Of a stretch of 64,000 bases of DNA, positions 13,401-20,895 are shown one piece after another. Every line of letters begins with the position of its first letter. Position 1 is the first letter of the stretch. A program made the position numbers and the translations under genes. A model generated the notes under the pieces. It was not told the origin of the DNA, ran no database searches, and saw only the letters and a list, made by a program, of their open reading frames with translations. This stretch comes from Planococcus citri (lineage: Eukaryota > Arthropoda > Insecta > Hemiptera > Pseudococcidae): contig NC_088679.1 of the NCBI RefSeq assembly GCF_950023065.1, positions 35,774,001-35,838,000 of the forward strand, written 5' to 3'.

Positions 13401-14902
13401 CCCAAACGATTTGAATTCTAGTACCTAAACCTATCTTTCATGTTCGGTAGAGAGCGCGAAAGGGGTAAGCAGAAAAAGAAAAAAAAAGTAGAAAATTCCA
13501 GCGAAAACCCCGAGTAAACGATTCCGTAACGAGTATTGTTATTGAAATGGTTGTGTGTATTCGCAAATGAAAGACTTTTCCTTCGCTTCAAGTATGTTGA
13601 ACTTGTTTGATTGATTACTTCATTTGTGAAGTTGGTCGAGGGACCGCAGCTTGTTGAGAAAGAGAGAGAGAAAGAAAAAAACATAGCAATGACGGTAAAT
13701 TTTATCTGAAACATTTCACGCTTTGTTTCCTTTATCAACGAATATCTAAATTATTTATCGATTTTCTTACGACTTTTTTCTCCTCTCATTTTTTTTTTTT
13801 TTTTTTTTCGTTTAATCGAAAAGTAAAAGCAATAAACATGGAACGCGTTTTAGAAATTTCGTAGCACATGAAACGGTGTTCTGTTGTGTACCAAGAGAAC
13901 TACACTCAGACGGAAGAAGTTACCTAATGGAACGCCTGCGATTTCCTGTTATAGGCAACTTATTCCGAAAGGCTATGTTTGTATTGTCGAAAGTACACAT
14001 AGCATACTTCCTCTTTAGTAAATTTATAGCTTTAAAGATAACGGGGGTTTTATTTGAAAAGGTGTGAAATTGCCGGAAAAAAGGTTAGGTTTCCAATACG
14101 GGTCGATAATTAATAGGTATAGTCAAGTGAATCCGTCACACTCGAGCTGGCCAGCGAACCTTCAAATGTTGATTTTTAATATGGCAGTGTAGCGTCAAGC
14201 TATCGTATTGGATAGCTTTTTTTTCAAATGAATATTTCGCTGAAAAAATTGACCGTTGTTGGGCTTTTGAAATTCTTTATTTTAAAATTGATCGTAATAA
14301 GGGTAATGCAGCTAATTTAATATTAACAACTTTTGGCGTGAATATCGCGTCAGTAGGCTGTTCGCAGGGAGCTAAATTTTGAATAGAATTTTACCCCGGC
14401 TTCGTTCTCAACATCGCGTCGTCGTCGGCACGATGACTAACGAAACGTTCGAATCTCCGGGGAAAAAATTATTTTATTATGGAAAAAAAAAGTCTGCTCG
14501 TTGTTTTCAAATTTTGCAAATGGTTCCCGTCGGGAACGTATTCGAAACAGTTTCACTCGAGTGTGTAAAGTAATTGTTGAAATGATTGATTAAGCCAGCC
14601 TAGCTGCGAGCTCGTTTGGTAGGTATTTCTTTAGGTACGGTTATAAATACGTAGATATGAAATTATCAATAAAAGTTTTTTAATTTCACCAAAACACTCG
14701 GCTAGGTATTGATTTTTAATAACTTAGGTGGCTTTCGATAGGTTCATTATAAACGACGTGACATAATTTTCTCCATACATTCTACCCAAATGACACTTTT
14801 ATTCGTTGGTAATTGCCGACTTGAAAAATGTAAACCTTGGCTATAGAGCGAATTGAAAAAAATACCGGGGTTAATTTTCGCGCTTTAATTTTTATGTTAC
14901 AG
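10473..14902. other. AT-rich non-coding stretch upstream of the first coding exon
   Basis: No protein-coding gene is supportable. It includes poly-T at about 13790-13809 and G/A-rich low-complexity stretches near 12840. It is probably the intron between an unseen 5' UTR exon and the exon at 14903, because a 3' splice site ends this stretch. Confidence 0.45.
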
Positions 14903-15304
14903 GAAACTATGCAGTGAGGAAAAAAATATCCATCGAAGGGTACTCTAGAAAATGAGTTTTTTCAATTCCATTCAACAATATGTTACCAGTAGCGTTGCCA
15001 ATCTATCTTTAAGCCCGAAAAGATTTTCGTTATCGAAAGAATCGTCTTCGGAATGTCCAACCGAAGATTTCGGAAACGCGAGTGCCGGAAGGAGTGCGTC
15101 GACCGGAAGTGTTTCTTCGATACCCGGATTTCCGAAAGTCGTCCCGTCGCCCGGCGTGTCCACCACACCGTCGAGAAGAAAAACACTAGAGTATCCGAAA
15201 AAAATGGTATCTTTTCGACAACCAACTACCTCAGCCAAACCGAGCGTTATGTTTTGCAGACGTCGATTATCATGGCCTGAAGTCGATCAACAGGCTACCT
15301 CTGG
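14903..15304 (+). CDS. First coding exon of an unrecognised Ser/Pro-rich host gene
   Basis: The exon is bounded by an acceptor (TTTTTATGTTACAG ending 14902) and a strong donor (GTGAGT starting 15305). Translation starts at ATG 14952, with an in-frame TAG six bases upstream fixing this as the first possible Met, so 14903-14951 is 5' UTR. The exon encodes 117 codons plus two bases (phase 2). The peptide starts MSFFNSIQQYVTSSVANLSL and is rich in Ser, Pro, Thr and basic residues. It has several basophilic-kinase-like sites (RRKTL near residue 75, RRRLSW near 103-108) and no domain or signal peptide, so it is probably a disordered N-terminus. GC content is clearly higher than in the flanks. The phase fits the exon at 57241. 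I do not recognise the gene. Confidence 0.75.
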
Positions 15305-15754
15305 GTGAGTTTTTTTTTTTACTTTTCATCTCGATACATTATAAGAATACCTGCTCGCTAATATGATTAGCAAGTTGATGAATGTTGAAACTGAATTAAG
15401 CAGAATCAGACAAAAACTCTCTAATGTAGTCTATTCTTCTTATACAATAGTTCATTTTTATTATTTTTTATGATTGAGACGTTTTGTAACATGTGGTAGC
15501 TTACTTATTAACGTTCGACTTTAAAAAGTGTTTAAATTTGATTTCTAAGATGGGTATTTAACTCGAAATAGGCATTTGACAAACGAGGTGCTTTAAGAAT
15601 TCTCTCGATTTTTAAAATCAGATCTCAACCGTCGAATATTGTAAGTCAAATGTTCTTACAAGGGAACCTCTTGAGCTATCAGCATCCTGATTTTTTTTTA
15701 CCATTTTCCTAATGTAAAAATTTGGTCACCCACTCTTGAAGTGTCCCTCCCAAA

Positions 15755-15985
15755 ATCGGCTCAAATATGGATAAACTCGTTAAACAGGTCGAGTATAACA
15801 CGCAACTCGATTTTTAGCTGCCCAACTTTATATTCACGCCTTCTGGAGCATATTCAAAATTCTGGGGAAATTGAAAAATCACGCTGGAGGCTCCAGAATG
15901 GTTGGAAATTGTGAAATTTGGATTTGGGGAATTAATATCAGGTTTAGGACTTATTTTGATCATTTTTACTGATCAAGTACCTACG
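15755..15985. repeat. Dispersed AT-rich repeat, copy A
   Basis: It contains the ordered blocks AATAAACTCGT-style (GATAAACTCGTTAAACAGGTC), GCTGCCCAACTTTAT, TTCAAAATTCTGG, GAAATTGAAAAATCACGCTGG and GGCTCCAGAATGG. These recur in the same order at 39345-39680 and in part at 39105-39235 and 59690-60180. The copies are old and diverged. The right half of this copy appears to continue beyond the inserted elements at about 28905-29040. Confidence 0.6.
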
Positions 15986-16083
15986 TACTTTAAAAAAAAA
16001 GCATGAATCACCCGGGAAAAAAAGATTAGATCTAATTATATATAAAATGGTTAGATCTAACTAGATCTAACCATGTTATTGGT

Positions 16084-16440
16084 CAGTGTTATAGACACTG
16101 GACCTACAACCAACTGCAGGCCGAGGGGAACGGAAACGGTAAGGAAAACTTGAGTAACGCCAATTTATCCCGCTGGGTGATCTTGGCAGCGCTGTACTTC
16201 AATTTTGCAGGCAACAGGGAAAAGGGAGGGTTGTGTAGTCCGGAAGGAACTCCTGGCTGCGCGCGCAGTCAGGAATACCTCGCGGACTACACAACCCTCC
16301 CTTTTCCCTGTTGCCTGCAAAATTGAAGTACAGCGCTGCCAAGATCACCCAGCAGGATAAATTGGCGTTACTCAGGTTATTTTGCCAAGATGGCTGCCAG
16401 TTGGTTGTCTTATACGCAGGTCCAGTGTCTATAGTCAATG
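16084..16440. mobile_element. 357-bp foldback MITE with near-perfect arms
   Basis: The ends are TATAGACACTGGACCT (16090-16105) and its inverted copy AGGTCCAGTGTCTATA (16418-16433). Inside, 16151-16242 and 16282-16373 are about 92-bp inverted arms with very few mismatches. The centre itself is a GC-rich imperfect palindrome (CTGCGCGCGCAG, around 16262). Distal segments 16106-16150 and 16372-16417 share only an ACAACCAACTG block, so the two sides have diverged or been rearranged there. There is no ORF of its own. The element lies between GATCTAA-rich segments and probably split an older repeat. Confidence 0.88.
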
Positions 16441-16715
16441 TTCAGTTTTATTCATTTAAATATAGAAGTGTTTTAGTCCAATTTGGATCCTCGCCTTTTA
16501 ATATGTAGTTTGTCTCCAAAAAATGGGTAGATCGAATAATAATAATGATAATTATAATTTTCAACAGAAATGTTTTACTCGATCAATTTTACTTAGATGG
16601 ACCATGGAACCATGAAAAGTTAATTAGGAAGTTTGAGCCTTGAACCCTATATAGGATTCTGCTCAAGACTTTATCAGCGAGTAGCCAAAACGACACACTT
16701 TTCGAGCATTTTTGA

Positions 16716-17062
16716 TTTTAGATCCAACTTGATCTTCATAGATCTAACCAGATATAATGAGATCCATTCAGATATAATTTTATCAAATTTGATCTGAACA
16801 GACATGTTTGCAAGAAATGCGTTTCAAACATTTTAGATCCAACTGGGTCTTCATTAGATCTAACTAGATATAATGAGATCTATTCAGATATAATTTGATC
16901 AAATCTGATCTGAATAGATATGTCCGCAAAAAATATGATTCAAACATTTCAGATCCAACTGGATTTTCATAGATCTGACCAGATATAATGAGATCAATTC
17001 AGATATAATTTTATCAAATCTGATCTATGTTGATCAATTTTTAGATCTAATTTGATCACATT
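16716..17062. repeat. GATC-rich tandem array, period about 115 bp, about 3 copies
   Basis: Units start at 16716, 16831 and 16947 (periods 115 and 116) with TTTTAGATCCAACT, then TCATAGATCTAAC, CAGATATAATGAGATC, ATTCAGATATAATTT and ATCAAATCTGATCTGAA. Related AGATCTAA palindromes also lie at 16025-16075, left of the foldback element, and directly after the LTR element (28877-28905). The LTR retrotransposon therefore inserted into this array, and the foldback element interrupts it too. Confidence 0.85.
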
Positions 17063-17064
17063 AG

Positions 17065-17068
17065 ATAT
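17065..17068. repeat. Target-site duplication, left copy (ATAT)
   Basis: ATAT immediately precedes the 5' LTR and is repeated at 28873-28876 after the 3' LTR. A 4-bp duplication suits Ty3/Gypsy integrases. Confidence 0.8.
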
Positions 17069-17526
17069 TGTACCTGTAGGGGATGCGCCCGCAGCTTCCA
17101 CCTAGAGGGAAGTTGTGTTCCTGTCGGAGTGGCAGCACTGCTTACGAGCAATGCACTCTATCGAAGTAGTTCGAGATGCGCCACTCCGAGCTTCGAGCTT
17201 TGAAAGCTCGCTAGGTATATTTTCACTGGTGCTAGCGTAAGGTAGCAAGTTCAGAGCTTCCGCTTGTAGTCGATACTACAAGTGTATTTTATTCAATAAT
17301 GTGTAGTGTGTTTTATTATAAGTCTTCGCGTGTGTTATACCAGAGAAGTGAATAAAACATTACGAACATTTAGCGGTCTTATGATCATTTATGAGGTGTC
17401 TCAACATCACTGCAATTTGATATCTTTCGCAAGGATATCGGGCAAGTTTAGGTTCCCTGGGCTTATTATATGCACGCTGGTCTTGGCGACGTCTCCCTCA
17501 AAGTAAAGACGTCCCAAACCACCACA
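17069..17526 (+). repeat. 5' long terminal repeat (458 bp)
   Basis: Starts TGTACCTGTAGGGG and ends ACCACCACA. It matches 28415-28872 base for base by eye except position 7 (T at 17075, G at 28421). It carries a TATA-like TATATTTT at 17216 and AATAAA at 17351. An open frame at 17306-17506 is duplicated in the other LTR and is not a gene. Confidence 0.95.
17216..17223 (+). promoter_or_regulatory. TATA-like element in the 5' LTR
   Basis: TATATTTT lies about a third of the way into the LTR and about 135 bp upstream of the AATAAA signal. That is the order expected for U3 promoter then R/U5 polyadenylation. The same motif is at 28562 in the 3' LTR. The transcription start is not determinable from sequence alone. 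Confidence 0.4.
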
Positions 17527-18087
17527 TATTTGGCGCCCAAGCGTGGTTCTCTAACCCAGGGCTTTTCAAAATTGCATTTATTGCAATATTTAGGCGCAAG
17601 CAGAGACGTTTTAGTCGAAAACGAGGCACACCGCGTGTTCTCAGGCCTAGCCTACAATTGCGCTCGTAAGACGCAAATTGCAATTTATTGCATCGGAAAC
17701 TTGTTTTCCATTTGAGGTTTCACCTCACAGAGACGATTCGAAGAAATCGCGAATTTTTTTTTATCGTTTATTCGGAAAAATTTCGGTCCAATTTGGTCAA
17801 CCAGGCGACCAACCAGTCAACCAGGTGACTGCAACGATCAACCAACGGTCAACTTGGCGACCGCAACGTTCATCAGAACAGGTACGTGAGATTTTATTCT
17901 CGAAAAAATCGCGAAAAAGTGTCGAAAATCGCGTAAGAAATAAAGCTTTCATACCAAGTTCGACAAGCTTTGGTTTGGAAAAACCGAGCACAGTTGAACA
18001 AGTTCGACACGAAAGCTCAAGGTCAAGCGCCGAACGTTGTAAAAGCTTGTACCACGTACCTGAAACAGAGAAGTTACAAGTTCGATA
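17527..18087 (+). other. Retrotransposon leader, 561 nt without any ATG
   Basis: The entire stretch between the LTR end and the gag start codon contains no ATG in any frame, so gag has the first post-LTR AUG. Around 17790-17875 there are short imperfect repeats of GTCAACCAGG / GGCGACC type. A good 5' splice-site match, ACAG|GTACGTGAG, lies at 17881/17882 and could serve a subgenomic RNA. A 136-codon frame ending in TAATG over the gag start has no AUG, so I do not call it a gene. Packaging signals would be expected here, but none can be identified by eye. Confidence 0.6.
17531..17548 (+). promoter_or_regulatory. tRNA primer-binding site, Lys-like
   Basis: TGGCGCCCAA begins four bases after the 5' LTR. 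The leading TGG pairs with tRNA CCA, and the first ten bases match the classic lysine-tRNA primer site. After that the match decays (GCGTGG instead of CGTGGG), either from a host-specific tRNA or a one-base insertion. Confidence 0.75.
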
Positions 18088-20895
18088 ATGGCTACGAATA
18101 ATTTGGAATATTTATCGGATGAATTTCTTGAATTATTACCTGAACGGATGCGACGATTATTTGAGATGACGGCTGACAATAATTCTCCAAATCCTGGAAT
18201 TGACAATTCGCGACGATCCAGTTTTCCATCGATTAACCTGGATACACGTGTGACACAATTGCGACCTGAAATCAGAGAATATGACAGTGACGGCGTAAAT
18301 CAGAGATGTTTAAATGAAAATCAGAGATGTTTAAATGAAAATCAGAATAACGGTAAAAAGCAGCTGAGACGTTCGACCAGAAATGCTGCGAAAGATGCTG
18401 ATTTTCGACGCCGTGAACAACTAGGAATTCAAAAAACACCTAAATCGAAGCCAACCAAAATTAGAGATCGAAAATTATTGCGCAGCTTGCACGAGAATAT
18501 TTTGGATCAGAGAAAGGAATGGCGAAGTGCTGAAATTCAGATCGATTCCCAGGAATATCAGGAAGCACTCGAGGATGGTGATTTGGATTTTCTAAAAACT
18601 GACTTAGACGAAATAGATGCGAATGGTGCGGATAAAGCTGTAGCTGGGAGCAGTGCACTACTGTTAGGATTCGAAAATCCTGATGCATCGATAAACCAAA
18701 ATGAACTGGAATATGAACTCGAAGATGAAATAAACCGATCAGAGAGATGTTTAAAAAATATTGCCGAATCCAAAATGGCCCAAATTTGCAGTTTTGATCC
18801 TGTGAATTTTGAGAAGAAAATTGATTTGAAAATTGAGAAAAAGCCTGATGAGCAATATCCAGCGCCATTGTCTCAGGACGAGTTAATTTTTCGAAAATGG
18901 GCCTATGCTGCATCTGATAATCATGATAAAAATGAAGACACCATTAGTAGTCGAGTAATAGACTCTGAAAAGGCGATTTCAAAAACCAGAGATGATGTAG
19001 GTCACCTATATCTCGAGCTACGTGCTCAAATGGCCAGAATGAAATCAGATCTCAAAAAAGATCACGAGAAAAAGATCAATGATTTAAGATCAGAGATGAG
19101 AGCAACCTTCAGAGCCTACAAAGAAACTACTGACCATGTACTCACCTCTCACGTGCTCATTATGAATAAAATGAAGGAGAGAAATATGTATATGAGTAAC
19201 CTGATGCATCAGATCCAAATGCAGTATTTGGAAGATCAAGAAAATATGCAGATTGAAAGAGCAGAGTATTTATCATGGAAAGACCACGTTGACGGTTTTG
19301 TAGCAGAGCTTCATGATCCAGAAGAACCACCCTACCAGCCCCCTGTTGTGCCCACAGTTGTGCACAACCTAAACAGTATCAATGCCGATAACACTGCCAG
19401 TCGCAGCAGTGTAAATCCAGGCAAAGGCGCAGATCTTTTCCGAGGAAGGAGAGAATCTAGAGATCGATCAAGGTCCCCCGCCCCCTACAGGGGCAACACT
19501 GATAATGACAGCCGCAGTAACGAGAGATGTGGCAACAACGGTAGCAATAACAATGGCTATCGTACACTTGATAACAGACATAATCGCGATAGATCATCTT
19601 CAAGAGAATCACGATCAAACAGAGATAATAGAAACAACGATCGAGGCAGCCGTGATCGACGTGATAGCTACAATGATCGACGAGATGGCAGAAATGATCG
19701 AGATAACAGAGATGATCGAAATAGCGACCGAAGCAGCGATTATAACAACAACAACCGTAACAGCTTCGGCGGTAATAGCAACAGCAACAGCTATAATCGC
19801 GATAACCGAGATGATCGACGAAATGATCGACGCGATGATCGAGCGAATGATCGACACGGAAACGATGATGATCAAGAAGTGCAGATTGATCCTAGATGGA
19901 TTCAGGCTGAACACGAGCAGCAAAACAACCCCCCAGAACGCAGATTGAATTATAGAATCAAGTTTGGAAACTCAAATTTCAACATAAGACCAGACAGATT
20001 GCGTGAATTTGGGGTAAGATATTCGGAAGAAAATAAGTACCAAGTTTACAACTTTTTACACCGATTTGAAAGACGTATGCAGCCATACCAAGTATCCCAA
20101 AGTCAGTATTGCGATGCCCTAATGGTCCTAATTGATGATAAGCTGATTCATATGGCACCTTGGAAAGATTTGCAAGAAAACAATACTGATTATTATCAAT
20201 TGAGAAAAGATTTCATCGATTGTGCTTGGGGTCCTCAGAGACAAAATGAGGCTAGAAATCACTTCAGAAATATGCCAGTGTGCAAAACATCTTCGACCAC
20301 ACAATGCTCAGAATTGATGATATGGCTAAAAGTACTCAAAACTACGAATTCACCATTCGAGGATATTATTATGTTGATATACTATAAAATGACACCCAGT
20401 CTCAGACCTCGTTTCACTGAGATTGAATTGCAAGATATCAACATTTTCGAGAAAAGACTGAATGGAATGACTCGCGTTGAAGAGTTTGCTCAGAGACCAC
20501 CTGAACCAGAAAGGCCTGCTACTCAGGCTCGAAATGTGCAACAAAGATCAGAGAATTGTCGATCCAGTTTTGGCGGCACTGATAGGCGCTCCAATTCACA
20601 CACAGTGCGGAATAATACCAATGAAAACAAAGGCGAGCGCACAACTGACAAGTATAAAAAGCCTAGTTACGATAAAAATAAAAGTCAGTCCAAATCAGAG
20701 GCTATCAAAACCTACCAAAAAGACAGAAAAGATGAGTCTAAGTATAAAAAACCGAAGGAAAAGACACATGGTGTTAATCAAATAAATAAGGAAGAAACAC
20801 CATCAGAAAATGAAAGCTCAGAGGAGCAACAATCCCCCCCTACCTCACCTGAGGGATCAATTGATTCAGCAGGATTGCCGTCGGGAAACGAGTAG
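18088..20895 (+). CDS. Gag polyprotein of the LTR retrotransposon
   Basis: 935 codons from the first ATG after the LTR. Order: acidic/basic N-terminal part with a tandem RCLNENQ duplication (about 71-87); coiled-coil-like region (about 295-400); Pro-rich linker; SR/RD/NN-rich low-complexity tract (about 450-595); capsid-like region of retrotransposon Gag type (about 636-800, with W692 and the helical pattern of that family); Lys/Glu/Ser-rich tail. No CCHC zinc knuckle is present, so the Arg-rich tracts probably bind RNA. It is expected to assemble the particle. It is large for a Gypsy Gag, which is often much shorter. The last codons overlap the -1 pol frame from 20865. The capsid call is from pattern, not alignment. 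Confidence 0.85.
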   Translation: MATNNLEYLSDEFLELLPERMRRLFEMTADNNSPNPGIDNSRRSSFPSINLDTRVTQLRPEIREYDSDGVNQRCLNENQRCLNENQNNGKKQLRRSTRNAAKDADFRRREQLGIQKTPKSKPTKIRDRKLLRSLHENILDQRKEWRSAEIQIDSQEYQEALEDGDLDFLKTDLDEIDANGADKAVAGSSALLLGFENPDASINQNELEYELEDEINRSERCLKNIAESKMAQICSFDPVNFEKKIDLKIEKKPDEQYPAPLSQDELIFRKWAYAASDNHDKNEDTISSRVIDSEKAISKTRDDVGHLYLELRAQMARMKSDLKKDHEKKINDLRSEMRATFRAYKETTDHVLTSHVLIMNKMKERNMYMSNLMHQIQMQYLEDQENMQIERAEYLSWKDHVDGFVAELHDPEEPPYQPPVVPTVVHNLNSINADNTASRSSVNPGKGADLFRGRRESRDRSRSPAPYRGNTDNDSRSNERCGNNGSNNNGYRTLDNRHNRDRSSSRESRSNRDNRNNDRGSRDRRDSYNDRRDGRNDRDNRDDRNSDRSSDYNNNNRNSFGGNSNSNSYNRDNRDDRRNDRRDDRANDRHGNDDDQEVQIDPRWIQAEHEQQNNPPERRLNYRIKFGNSNFNIRPDRLREFGVRYSEENKYQVYNFLHRFERRMQPYQVSQSQYCDALMVLIDDKLIHMAPWKDLQENNTDYYQLRKDFIDCAWGPQRQNEARNHFRNMPVCKTSSTTQCSELMIWLKVLKTTNSPFEDIIMLIYYKMTPSLRPRFTEIELQDINIFEKRLNGMTRVEEFAQRPPEPERPATQARNVQQRSENCRSSFGGTDRRSNSHTVRNNTNENKGERTTDKYKKPSYDKNKSQSKSEAIKTYQKDRKDESKYKKPKEKTHGVNQINKEETPSENESSEEQQSPPTSPEGSIDSAGLPSGNE
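18297..18346 (+). repeat. 21-bp in-frame duplication inside gag
   Basis: The block AATCAGAGATGTTTAAATGA is present twice in direct tandem (period 21 bp), adding a seven-residue repeat to Gag. Its core AGAGATGTTTAAA reappears at about 18743 in gag and, as AGAGATGTTTTAAA, at 28212 in the 3' non-coding region. Confidence 0.85.
19436..19870 (+). repeat. Codon-level low-complexity tract encoding the RD/RN/SN-rich part of Gag
   Basis: Imperfect GATCGA / AACAGAGAT-type repeats encode an Arg-Asp-Asn-Ser-rich segment of about 145 residues, starting with an SRSRSP-like patch. Alternating Arg and Asp resembles RD-type RNA-associated tracts. The other two frames are also open here only because of this repetitiveness. 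Confidence 0.75.
20883..20889 (+). promoter_or_regulatory. -1 ribosomal frameshift site (GGGAAAC)
   Basis: The heptamer sits in the Gag frame as G GGA AAC, the X XXY YYZ arrangement of a canonical -1 slippery site. The Gag stop follows one codon later (TAG 20893-20895). The pol frame is -1 relative to gag and open from 20865, so the overlap is only 28 nt and this is the only heptamer of that form in it. Downstream, GTAGCT (20892-20897) can pair with AGCTAC (20935-20940), and GTGC/GCAC can pair inside. The spacing to the outer stem is short, so the stimulator is uncertain. Confidence 0.85.

Noticed and set aside
17306..17506. 66-codon frame present twice (also 28652-28852)
   Set aside because: It is the same LTR sequence in two copies and not a gene.
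17678..18088. 136-codon frame in the retrotransposon leader whose stop overlaps the gag ATG (TAATG)
   Set aside because: It contains no ATG; the only start is TTG. Composition is unlike a protein domain, so I treat it as an incidental open frame.
18461..18913. 150-codon minus-strand frame opposite gag
   Set aside because: Shadow of the gag coding strand, as are the other minus-strand frames in 20350-26600.
19505..19948. 147-codon Ile/Thr/Ala-rich frame inside gag and its antisense counterpart 19615-19923
   Set aside because: Both are alternative-frame readings of the repetitive Arg/Asp codons of Gag; no independent support.
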